A stretch of DNA of 64,000 nucleotides, taken from positions 1,724,851-1,788,850 of the forward strand of contig CP137673.1 in NCBI GenBank assembly GCA_037976565.1. The letters are read 5' to 3'. Within the stretch, counting starts at the first letter, position 1. Each line of letters starts with the position of its first letter. This document shows, piece after piece, positions 54,263 to 64,000 of the stretch. Below the pieces are notes generated by a model. It did no database searches. It was not told where the DNA came from and saw only the letters and a program-made list of their open reading frames with translations. Position numbers and translations under genes: made by a program. The DNA is from Mesocentrotus franciscanus. Its lineage: Eukaryota > Echinodermata > Echinoidea > Camarodonta > Strongylocentrotidae.

Positions 54263-57200
54263 ATGGAAGTTGTACCTCCACTGACCCTCCTGGTAACCAC
54301 TGGATACCTCTTGATGCTCTTCTTCAACTGGCAGGCAGGGGTAGGACCAGACTCTGAGTTCTCTTTCGGTAAGGTTTGCAGCGATGCCATCATTGTCTAC
54401 CATGATAGAAGGCTCTTTATTATTGCTCAAGAAGATTAATTATTATTATTATTATTTATTATTTTAGTTTTATTTCAACAGGGTAGTCTCATTTCAAGTC
54501 CATTTCTGGACCTGCTCTCCCAGAGAGTCCTGCATTCACATAAAAAACATGTTCAATCAAAACATGAATTCAAAACATTCATACAAAGGTAAAAATATAC
54601 AAGGCTTATACAGTAAATTCAACACACATTAACAATAATTATAAGAAGACGAAAAAATCAAATTGAGAAAACAAAATATGATTAATAAAGGTCAAATTAA
54701 CGTGAAAAGATGTTTACATGAGATACTGATAAGTTTGAACATACTTTTTAAAACTTTGCAAGGACTTACAATTTTGAATATTACAGGGTAATTTATTATA
54801 TACTTTAGCCCTTAAAAGGCTAAGGTTTTCATTTTTAAATCTGTTTTACATTTTGGAATAAATAATGGACTGTTTAGAGCATAGCGAGTAGAATATGATA
54901 CTGGTCTTTCAATAATAATTGGAGTTAGATATGGTGGTGATAGGTCGTTGATGATTTTAAAAATTAAGATGCATTTATGATATTTTATTCTTTCCTCTTC
55001 TGACTGCCATTTCAATTTATCCATGAAGTACTTATCGTGCATATCGATTTTGTAATTTTTGCAACTTTGTTAGATTTTGTTTTGAAGTATTTCCCCATAC
55101 TGAATTACAGTAGTTTAAATGCGGTAGGATAAGAGAATAGTATAATGTAATAAAATTATTACGGGAAATATAATGGCGTATCCGTCTAATGCAGGCAATC
55201 GTACTCGATACCTTCTCTTACATGTAGCGAACATGTTAGACATTTGTCTAGTGTTACACCTAGATATTTCATACTTTCGACTGAGTCGAGTATATTATCA
55301 CTGTAATGAATACAAATATTATTATTTTGAATTTTTCTTTTAGAACCAAAATGTATTGTTTTGGTTTTATTTGCATTTAAAAACAGTCCATTATATTGTA
55401 ACCATTTCACGATGCTGGAAAAGTCTTTTTGGAGATTGCATTCACAAACTTTATAATCCTTTCCATGATGAAAAAGTGCCGTGTCATCTGCATATAAGGA
55501 AATCTTTGTCTTAGAATGGAGTTGCGGATTACAAATATCATTCACATAGAGGCAAAAAATTAATGGCCCAAGTATTGAACTTCGTGGAATTCCTGATTTC
55601 ACAGTTAGAAAATTACTCTTCGTCCCTTGCAAGAATACACATTGTTGCCTATTGGATAGATATGACTCCAACCACTTAAGTTCAACTCCCCCAATACCAT
55701 ACAATAATATTTTCTGAAGAATCAGGTGATGTGGTATAACGTCGAACGCCTTTTTCAGGTCAAGAAAAATGGCTCCAGTGACCAGACCTTTGTCCATATT
55801 ATCAAATATACCTTCGACTATTTCAGTCAAGCATGTTAGAGTTGAATGCCTAAACCCTGATTGACATTCACTTAACAAAGAATGTTTGTTTAAGTAAGTA
55901 TATACCTGGTTGTGTACAGCCTTCTCAAATATCTTCGAAATTGTAGGGAGAACAGAAATAGGTCGGTAGTTAGTTAATTCCATTTTGTTTTCACCTTTTT
56001 GAATAGGGGTTATTTTAGCAACCTTGAATGCATGAAGAACGTAGCCTTCTGACAATGAACAATTGAACAATACTGTTAAGACTCTAGCAATATGTGGGGC
56101 AGCTATTTTAAGTAGCTTTGGAGGAAGATCATCAATACCAACTGCTTTTGAAACATCAAGCTTGAGTAGTTCTTTTAATACAAAACATTCTTCAATATCT
56201 GTAAATTTGAATTTATGTTCTGTTTGCGGTAATGTTTACAATGCATTTATATTGAGATGAGAACCATTCGCTCCTGTTAATTGCCTTTGAATATTATTAA
56301 AACTTTCATTAAACAATTCTGCTACCTTTCCTTTGTCTACCACAATTTGGTAATTTACACGAATTTTAATAAAGGGGATGAACAAAAATGCAAGCTGGTA
56401 TCATGGTTTCGCGGGGATTAGTCAGTATGGATCAAAAGGTTGGTCTACCGGGGGTTTGAATGACTCTCTCACGACACTTCCTTCCTTTGACAAGACTTTT
56501 AACTCCACTTTTTCATCAATCACGCAGGTGCAAGAACGGGGTACCCGGCGGTAGGAAAAAGACAATCGTTTCATGCTTGATTGCTATTTTACCTCGGCTG
56601 CAGCAGGTGTACTTCACACATTTGTGACGAGGCGGTCAACGTTTTTTTTTAGGAGTAGAGAACTGGGGCTGCTGCCCCCGAGATCGGAAAAGTTTATATT
56701 TCAGCACTCCCTTGCCAATTTGTGCCCGTACGCATTATGGTTCCTATTCGTAAAACAAACATATTAAAAGAAAAATGTCTTCTAATCTTAACCGAACCAT
56801 TATGGTAATGTACTTCCAATTGAATTATTTTAATTGTTATTGAAATATACAGGTTTCTTTCGCTCCACACCCGGAAACCGGTCGCGCGAGTTCCCGTCAC
56901 CTTTGACCCCTGCAGGGTACACCTTCGATATTTGGGGTGTCATCTATTCAGGAACAGGGACCTGGATAATCTACGTCATCACGACCCTGTTCAGGACCAA
57001 TGGCAAGGGACCTGTCTATCTTAACCCTCCTACTACCAGTCCAGCATTCTTGGTCTCAATCATGCTCGAATTCACTCTCAATGTTGCCTGGTTGTTCTGT
57101 TCTGATCGAGGAGTCAGGCTCTTGGCTCTCATCTTAATATCATTGCAAGCAATCTGCCTGTATGTTGCTATTAGTATATCCACTGCTAAGGTCTATCAGT

Positions 57201-58815
57201 ATCTCTTTGTCTTCAAGGAATATGGAAAGTAAGTGTGATTTATAATTTTGTTTTGCTCATCTACCAATTTTGTAGTAATTTGTGATGTAGAAATTTGGAT
57301 TAGAGGCGCGATGGCTCAGTGGCAGAGCAGTGGTCTCGTAACCTGCAAGTCCCGTGTTCGAAACCAAGTCAATGCTCTCGTGCCCTTTGGTACAGCACTA
57401 ATCCTCGTTACCAAGCCCCTCGGGGAGGACTGAAGGCCGTCGATCTCCCGGTTTCTTATACTTACAAGCATATACATGCTTTCTTAGCAGTCAGGTAATA
57501 CCATCATCAAACAAACATTACATAAGAGAAATCATTGTGGGAGCACCGTAGTATACTGGCAATTACTCTTGTGCGAAAGGTTCTTGGTTCGATCCTTACT
57601 CGGTACTGAAAAGTTGTTTTACCCACATTTGTCCCTCTCGATCCAGGTGTGTTAATGAAATGGATACCTGACATTGCTAGGGGTAATAATGTTCACAGGG
57701 TCCGCAAGAAGCGAAGTATTGATACTGATGTTGCTACCCTGGGTATATAAGCATGTTAAGACCAAATAATAACAATTGCTCATCATTATTACGAAATTCG
57801 AATGAAATTTGATAACTTTATAACCATTTTTTGATTTTCTTAGATTTGACTTGTGGTTGAACCGCATCCTGATTCACAACGGACTAGCTATCTGGGCTAC
57901 ATGGGTTGCTGTTGCTACTAAAATCTCTCTCTCTTCATCACTTATATACGGCTTAGGAGTGGATGAGTAAGTAGAATCATCCGTCGTTTCATCATGTTCG
58001 TCTCTCCAAGAATATGTTTGAAACGAAACTGAAATAATAATATTTTTTGTTCTGACGGTATGAAACTTTAATTGGTAATAACGAAATTGTTTCTAGGTTT
58101 TTAAGTTTTTGATAGAAACAATATTTTACACTGTTTCAACAACACTATATATAAAAATTCCAGCATGAAAAATCTTCGCTAACGTTTTAACTATTTAACA
58201 TTATGCCTCTTACGTATCACAACAGAGTATTTATATAATGATAATTCAATAATGCATTATGAGGCCAATGACAAAAATATTATTTGACATAAACATTGCT
58301 CTTAATAAGTCTATAACGGCTATAAAGCGCTTCATATCATTATGCCATTTTATCTTACGATGCATGCCATGTGCTAAACATTACGAGAGGTAGGTGGATT
58401 TACCATGGATAGGTATTGCACATGACCAAAACGCATGTCGATATTGTATTACACCAATTTGAGTTGATGAATGAATCTCAATTTTTCATCTTACAGAGAA
58501 ACAACCGTCTATGTATGTTTAGGCATCCTGGCTTCTCAGCTCATCACCTATTTTATCTTGGATTGTTTCGTCTACGATCGCTACTTTCGATACATTCTCA
58601 TCGTCTACCCTACAGCGATGTGGGCTTTAGGTGGTATCCTAGTCAACAACATTGATAAACCTACCAGTCCACAGGCTGTCTTAGCCTCTACGCTCTTCGC
58701 TATCGTCTTCATCTTCTTCGTCGTTAAAACCATCCTCGTCATCGTTCGCGATCCCGTAAACGTGATTGCTAAGCAGAAGAAAGCCGACGATATCGCCTAT
58801 TCAAGAATGGTTTAG
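54263..58815 (+). CDS. Gene B: multi-pass membrane protein, TspO/MBR-like, 307 aa
   Basis: Four exons: 54,263-54,368 (106 bp), 56,853-57,228 (376), 57,844-57,966 (123) and 58,497-58,815 (319, ending TAG), joined in phases 1, 2 and 2. Start context is AAGATGG. Exon 1 encodes one hydrophobic helix then FNWQAGVGPDSEFSFG. Exon 2 has PLTPAGYTFDIWGVIYSG, FRTNGKGPVYLNPP and three hydrophobic segments. Exon 3 has LWLNRILIHNGLAIWATW. Exon 4 has YFRYILIVYPTAMWALGG and ends KKADDIAYSRMV. It shares structure and the GPDSE, PAGY and RGPVYLNPP-type motifs with gene A, and its exon 4 is closest to gene C. A LINE and SINEs enlarge introns 1 and 2. Confidence 0.88.
54435..56355 (-). mobile_element. 5'-truncated, degraded LINE (CR1/L2-like) in intron 1 of gene B
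   Basis: Antisense to gene B. The RT core is open at 56,070-55,186: TNYRPISVLPTISKIFEKAV, SGFRHSTLT, GAIFLDLKKAFDVIPHHLIL and the catalytic YADDTALF. The usual G-x-P-Q-G-S box is changed to GIPRSS. Upstream, an in-frame TAA near 56,238 interrupts the frame; downstream, frameshifts break it before LSPPYLTPIIIERPV (about 54,920). The 3' end at about 54,480-54,435 reads TGAGACTACCCTGTTGAAAT with a (TAA)n tail. It is not an intact element. Confidence 0.85.
56370..56566 (+). mobile_element. Degraded SINE-like fragment
   Basis: GGTTGGTCTACCGGGGGTTT precedes GAATGAC (decayed B box), then TTTGACAAGACTTTTAACTC and CACGCAGGTGCAAGAACGGG, TACCCGGCGGTAGG, matching the SINE body at 15.3 kb. Confidence 0.5.
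57303..57525 (+). mobile_element. tRNA-derived SINE (tRNA-Thr-like head)
   Basis: The A box TGGCTCAGTGG at 57,312-57,322 and the B box TGTTCGAAACC at 57,355-57,365 have tRNA spacing, with CGT in the anticodon position. The body continues CCCCTCGGGGAGGACTGAAG, GCCGTCGATCTCCCGG. It is in intron 2 of gene B on the same strand. The head lacks a proper acceptor stem, so it is not a tRNA gene. Confidence 0.7.
57536..57765 (+). mobile_element. Second SINE-like fragment in intron 2 of gene B
   Basis: A near-consensus B box TGGTTCGATCC near 57,587 is followed by CTCTCGATCCAGGTGTGTTA, ATGAAATGGATACC and a GGGTATATAAGCATG tail. The body matches those at 7.2, 15.3 and 56.5 kb. Confidence 0.55.
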
Positions 58816-59559
58816 TAACACGGAAATGATCCATTAATCGCATATTTGCAGTCCTTTTTTTTCAAGAATGAAATATCATGCTAATACTTGAACATTCCGA
58901 TCTACAGTAATCGTTTCCGTTTTACATCACAGTGGTTTTGCTGGTTAACTTTCATGAAATCCGCTTAGGTGATAGAGCTTACTGAGTGATTAGAAATTGT
59001 ATTCTCAGAATTTAGTTTAATCTCAATTTTTTTAATTAAATGTGATCGTGCATTGGACATTCGATTACATAATGTTTTTCGATTATTTTCACTGTTGATA
59101 TTATGTAACGTTACCATTGGTTACTGAATAATTTAGTTTGAATATTGACTGAAATGCATATGTAACGAGATAGATTAAAACTTAAATGATATCACGGCCA
59201 TCACACATTTTAAATGCTATCGTCTGATCATTGTTATTTGTACATAAAATTATCCATGGGCAATGACTTTGATTTTGTTTTGGGGTGGGGTGGGTGGGGG
59301 GGAGTAGGTTTCCGGGAGTTTTATTTTTGAGGAATATTAGTCCTGATATGCGAATGAGAATGACTGTGATTATGATGTGTATGTGTGTAATGGTAGTAAT
59401 TTAAGTGATATTGGATGTTTTGATTGAAATTGTTTCTATGACACTGGCACTCGGAAGGGGCAGAGGGAAAATGAGATGTATAGTGCAAATTGCTGATTTT
59501 TTGCTGTTCAAATTTTTTCATGAGAATAATCATAAGGACATTGATTTGTATTAATATGA

Positions 59560-59785
59560 TTATAGAGATGGAAGAAAGATGCCGATATTAATAAGTACGA
59601 AGATAGTGATAATGGTTATGAGGATGAGGACAAATATGATGACTATGATGATGAGGTTAATATTTTTATGATGATGATTATGATGATGATGATTTTATCA
59701 TGATTTCAAACGGACAAACCTTTCCTCTCACCTTTCTCTCTCTCTATCTCTCTCCTTCTCTCTCTCTCTCTCTCCCTCCGTCTCT
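59560..59785. repeat. GAT and TCTC simple repeats
   Basis: Degenerate GATGATGATTATGATG run to about 59,700, then (TC)n at 59,731-59,785. Confidence 0.85.
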
Positions 59786-60180
59786 CCATCCCATTTGCCT
59801 CTGAATAAAATGATATTTTCCCTTCAAACAATGATTCTGAACTACTTATATCAGCTTAATCAACAAAATCTTGTTAGTGTATCCCTGAAAGTGAAAAGCA
59901 GAAAGAATAGAACTACATGAACGAGAAAATGTCACCCTGCGGCATTTTCTTTTTATGGCGAAGTCAACTTTTTCAAGTTGGCAGGAGGGGGCGGGGAGGG
60001 GGCAGACTGTATCAACGGGACCGATAATATTTTTCAGATACCCATTATCGGGAAGGTGTGGCCATATATTCTTGGTTCATCTGGTCCTTGTGCCCTTCCT
60101 TCGTATATACACCAGCTGTTCAATTTCTGCTTCCAATAACCTCTACAACATTTTTGCAGTAAGAGTGGGGCGAGACCTTT

Positions 60181-60829
60181 ATGCCTAGGTCACATTTGCC
60201 GCGGCGGCCGTGCAGTCTAAAATATCTACGGCCAATAGCAATTATAGGGCGCCGCAGCATTCCCAAGGTCACATACGGTAGCGGTCACATAATGTTAGGG
60301 TGGCCATACGGCGTATTTTGAATTTGTGGAGACAGAAAACCTGCGGCAGCTGTACGGCCTTTGAAGTGATGACGCAGGGCCGCCTTAGGGCGTCCCTGCG
60401 GCGGCCGTAGGTTTTGACAAAATACCAAGGCGCCCGCAATGCCACCGTACGGGCGACGTATAGGGCCGCCTTAAGGCTGATCTAGGGCGCCGTGGAATTC
60501 CTGCGGCCATCACAATTTTCTGGGGGTCCGCAAAAGTCAATTATATTTCATAAGACCCTAGAGGCAAACGCAAGGCCACCGTACGCCCGACGTATGGTCG
60601 CCGTGGAACCGCTCTACGGCGTGTCTAATCGCTACGGCGAACCTAGAAATAAAAACAGTTATAACTCCGCGTTATAATCCCACGGCGACCCGTACGGCCT
60701 GTAAAGATAGGGATACGCCCTAGGGTGACCCTGAGGCCACCGCAGATTCTCTGCGGCCGCCGCAAGTATCTCTCGATTTCGGGGGCGTACGGCCGCCGTA
60801 TCCTAGCTGCAGAGCAAATGTGACCTATG
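60181..60829. mobile_element. GC-rich element with inverted termini (candidate MITE)
   Basis: Left end TAGGTCACATTTGC (60,186-60,199) and right end GCAAATGTGACCTA are exact complements. TATGC may be the target duplication. The interior is strikingly GC-rich for this window and made of diverged copies of GGCCGTACGG/GCGGCCGTAGG in both orientations. Non-coding. Confidence 0.6.
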
Positions 60830-60924
60830 CATATACTCAACGCAGGCTTTTGCCATCCGCCTTGGCTTGATTCGAACCTATAAGATCTTTTGTTCTACAG
60901 GCGGGCCCGGTACCCATAGTTATC

Positions 60925-61200
60925 ATCATCATCTTTATCACCTTCTTCTTCATCGCTATCATCATCATCATCATCATCATCATCGTCGAGGTCGTCATTG
61001 TCACCATCATCATCATCATCATCATTATAAAAAACCCTCAAAATTATCACCAACGACATCCGCATGATCAATATCGACTATATTATCGTGCTCATCATCA
61101 TCATCATCGTCATCATCATCGTCATCATCATCATCATCATCATCATCGTCATCATCATCGTCATCATCATCGTCATCATCATCATCATCAACTCCAACAT
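60925..61200. repeat. ATC microsatellite
   Basis: Long (ATC)n with GTC interruptions, in two blocks around 60,925-61,025 and 61,090-61,192. Confidence 0.9.
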
Positions 61201-61889
61201 CGTCATCAACAGTTTCATCGCATTATCAAAATATTCAAATAATTGTCATTGTAACACTTCCCAACTCATCTGATTTATCATCACCACACTGATTAGACTC
61301 ATCGTTATTATTGTCGCCATGAAAACGTCAAACCTAAATATTAAAAATGAGGGGAGATTGTTTGGATATATGTTTGAGAAAACATTTATTTGCTTTTGAC
61401 AGATGAGCGAATAATATTCATATTTGTAATGATAAGGACTCAGTATTACTTGATGACGATGATGGATAGAAGGAAACTTTTGAAAGAGCATATTAATTTT
61501 CTCTACAATAGGACAATTTTTACATCAAGTTTGTTGATTGAATAAACTTCATTTACTGGTAACAGAATCCTTTGCATAAAAACAGAACTAGCTGAAGTAC
61601 TAAGGATGCATGTATTTTCATTTCTTATACAAATTTTAAGAATGTTGTCAGCTATTATAAGAGACGATTACTAATAAGAGATATTTCTAAAATTGCATCT
61701 GCGAATCATGACAGTGCAAATATTTTGTTAAAGATAGAATGACGACAATATAATATGATGAATTTAAAGTAAATCATAATAATTATAAAGAAACAATATG
61801 ATGATTTCCTGGGCGGAAAATGCACGGCGTATTGAGAACATAGAAAGATAACAATACTAAGGCAGATATATCATTTCTTTGATGAATAA

Positions 61890-62208
61890 CTAAACCATTC
61901 TTGAGTAGGCGACACCATCAGCTTTCTCTTGTTTTGCAATGACGTATACGGGGTCGCGAATGATGACGAGGATGGTTTTAATGACGAAGAAGATGAAGAC
62001 GATAGCGAAGAGTGTTGATCCGATGACCGCCTGTGGACTGGTAGGATCCCCCAGGCTAGCGACAAGTATTCCACCCAATGGCCACAGCGCTGCAGGGTAC
62101 ACGATGAGAATATATCGAAAGTAGCGATCGTAGACGAAACAATCCAGGAGGAAGTAGGTGATGAGCTGGGTGGCGAGGACCGCAAAACATATATATGTCG
62201 TTGTTTCC
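61890..62208 (-). CDS. Gene C: last exon of a third TspO/MBR-like paralogue (partial)
   Basis: 319 bp, the same length and phase as exon 4 of gene B, with acceptor TATAG at 62,209 and stop TAG at 61,890-61,892. It encodes ETTTYICFAVLATQLITYFL, DCFVYDRYFRYILIVYP and ends KADGVAYSRMV. By hand count about 82 of 105 residues equal gene B, including an uninterrupted 18-residue stretch. Exons 1-3 are not seen in the 1.8 kb to the window edge, so they lie beyond it or are lost. Confidence 0.82.
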
Positions 62209-62339
62209 CTATAACACCGAAAATACAGATTTGGATCCGTTAATATTACAGTTCATAAACTATCAATAACTGGAGCAAATTCTTAGATATACCGACGTCG
62301 CCACGACTATTCAGTTATTTCATCTTTCTTTAAAAGAAA

Positions 62340-62450
62340 ACGAACCAAAGGATGTTTTTCTTGCGGAAACTAAAGAGCTTTCATATCGATAGAACCATCT
62401 TGAAACTCTTCTACCATTCGATCATCCAAAGCGTAATGACATTCAACCTG
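62340..62450 (+). pseudogene. LINE RT C-terminal fragment
   Basis: The + strand frame reads NQRMFFLRKLKSFHIDRTIL, then KLFYHSIIQSVMTFNLICT. The Q-R-x-x-F-L-R-K-L-x-S-F...L-x-x-F-Y-x-S-I-I-x-S-V-x-T-F pattern is the thumb region after RT in L2/CR1-like LINEs. It lies just upstream of the gene C exon, antisense to it. Confidence 0.75.
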
Positions 62451-62479
62451 ATTTGCACTCGGGGGAAGGAGGGCACAGT

Positions 62480-63600
62480 GCCCTCTCACTTTTTCAAGTA
62501 CCCCAAAAGTGCCCCCTTTTACATAGAAAAAGTGTCCCTTTTACTTTGACAAGTGCCCCTATTAATTTTTAAAAGTGCCCCTCCCCTTTCCACCTCTGAT
62601 AAGTGCCCCTTTTAGTTTGACACTTACCCCTTTTCCTTCAACAAGTTCCCATTTTTCTTTGCAATAAGTGTCCATTTTCCATTCTCATAATTGCCCTTTT
62701 TCACTTTTGATAAGCGCCCCCTTCACCTCTGATAACTGTTCTATTCAAATCCAAGACGTACCCCTTTTGCTTTGACAAGTGCCCCCTTTCCTTTGTAAGA
62801 AGTGCCCCTTTCCCTTTTAATAACTACCCCTTTTTAACTCGGATAAACGCACCTTATATTTTCACATGTGCCCCTTTTCCTTATGATAAGTTCCACCATT
62901 AAAAAAGAGCCCCTTCTCATAAATGCCCCTTTTCACCTATGAAAATAGTTCCTTTTCATTCTCATAAGTGCCCCTTTTCATCTCTTGTAAATGACCCTAT
63001 TAAATTCTGAGAGATACTCGTTTTACTTTGGCAAGTGCCCCTTCCCCTCCTGATAAGTGCTCTTTTCATCTCTAATAAATGCCACTTTTATTTTGACACG
63101 TCCCCCTTTTCCTTCCTAATAAAAGCTCTTTTTCCTTCTAATAAGTGCTCCTTCCCCTTCTCATGATTACCTCTTTTCATATCTGATAAGTGGCCCGTTT
63201 ATTTTAGCATGTGCCTCTTTTTCTTTTTAATAAGAGCCACTTCCCCCTTCTAATAAAAGCCCCCCTTTCACCTCCGATAAATGCCCCTATTAAAATCTGA
63301 TCGGTGTCCCTTTTTTCAACAAATGCACATTTCCCTTTATTATTAGTGCCCATTTTTCATTCTCATAAGTGCCTCTTTTCATATATAAATCTGATGGGTG
63401 CCTCTTTTCCGTCGAGAAATGCCCATTTCCCATTCTCATAAGTGCCTCTTTGTTTAGGGGTAAGAGGTGCTCCATTTTCACCTCTGGTAATTAGCCTTTG
63501 TACTTGACACGTGCTGCTTTTCTGTTTTAATAAGTGTCTTATCCCTTTTGGTAAGTGTCCCCTTTTCCTCTCATTATTAAACGTACCCCTAATTTCAAGC
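62480..63600. repeat. Degenerate minisatellite (GATAAGTGCCCCTTTT)
   Basis: Dozens of diverged units of about 20-30 bp on the theme ATAAGTGCCCCTTTTCCTTT over 1.1 kb. No coding content is recognisable. The last exon of gene C lies downstream of it, so it may fall in a gene C intron. Confidence 0.85.
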
Positions 63601-64000
63601 GACTAAGAGCAAGTTCCCCCAAAGCTCGCTCGCATTTATAGATGTTATAATTATGTTACTTATCAAAGGTCTTTTCAGTCTTCCGTTATGAGAATGTGCT
63701 TATAATCCCATCAGGATTGGGTTTTTCCTCTTTATAAGATGTAATTTTTCGCGCTGCGACCTCACAAATCTTTAAAATTTTCCTCGCTCGCTTTGCTCTT
63801 TCGCAAATGAATTTTCAGACCATCGCACCCAACTGCAAAGTATGATGCTTAACCAATATCTTATATGATGTATAAAGAGAAACAAATATTAAAATCATCC
63901 CTGATAATGTAATCACAATATAGGGGTACATACCAATGTCTAAAAACCTGTATATTTTCGCTTTGAGATTTCCCTTGAAGGTGCCCTTTTTTCCAGAAAG
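63601..64000. other. Unassigned end of window
   Basis: AT-rich sequence with no EGF, TspO-like or LINE pattern that I recognise; the final bases (AAGGTGCCCTTTTTTCCAG) resemble the minisatellite unit again. Confidence 0.5.

Larger units (their letters stand above)
58816..61889. other. Intergenic region between convergent genes B and C
   Basis: Three kilobases with no recognised gene. It contains the 3' UTR of B, GAT and TCTC microsatellites (59,560-59,785), a GC-rich element with inverted ends (60,181-60,829) and a 270-bp ATC microsatellite (60,925-61,200). Confidence 0.65.

Noticed and set aside
57303..57372. tRNA-Thr-like sequence
   Set aside because: It lacks a paired acceptor stem and is followed by a repeat body, so it was called a SINE head.
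60492..60840. Open frames in the GC-rich element
   Set aside because: They reflect the CGGCCGTACGG repeats; no domain or start context supports a gene.

Overview
The window is nuclear DNA of an animal, most likely a sea urchin (echinoid). It is AT-rich, its genes are split by GT-AG introns, and it is full of microsatellites, SINEs, LINE relics and MITE-like elements. The main gene has the domain order of the sea-urchin fibropellins: signal peptide, one EGF, CUB, then a long EGF array. I recognised no prokaryotic gene, CRISPR array, rRNA gene or functional tRNA gene.

Region 1 (about 400 to 42,963, minus strand) is one very large gene for a secreted modular protein. A 73-bp signal-peptide exon at 42,891-42,963 is followed, after a 5.9-kb intron, by 48 further exons. 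Each encodes exactly one domain, and all are flanked by phase-1 introns: EGF1, CUB1, EGF2 to EGF39, CUB2, EGF40 to EGF46. The gene runs off the low-coordinate edge, so its C-terminus is not visible; an avidin-like domain would be expected there if it is a true fibropellin. The visible coding sequence is about 6.0 kb (about 2,005 codons). EGF1-38 are Notch-like and mostly of the calcium-binding type with O-glucose consensus sites. EGF39 and the modules after CUB2 are more irregular.

Region 2 (43.0 to 48.2 kb) is intergenic: the presumed promoter of the large gene, simple repeats and a near-perfect 61-bp palindrome.

Region 3 (48.2 to 64.0 kb) is a small family of paralogous multi-pass membrane proteins that resemble the long tryptophan-rich TspO/MBR-like proteins. 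Gene A (minus, 305 aa) and gene B (plus, 307 aa) are complete four-exon genes arranged head to head. Gene C (minus) shows only its last exon, next to B in tail-to-tail orientation. Internal exon lengths are identical in A and B (376 and 123 bp), and the last exons of B and C are both 319 bp. Intron 1 of B holds an antisense, degraded LINE. The 5'-UTR intron of A contains a long inverted repeat and a GC-rich palindrome.

Mobile-element debris includes a TTAA-flanked Kolobok/T2-like MITE (30,240-30,812), a 181-bp hAT-like element with an 8-bp target duplication (49,073-49,253), tRNA-derived SINEs, several LINE C-terminal fragments, a GC-rich element with inverted ends (60.2-60.8 kb) and a minisatellite (62.5-63.6 kb). 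All coordinates and translations were worked out by eye; splice sites were chosen from GT/AG signals, phase and domain boundaries.
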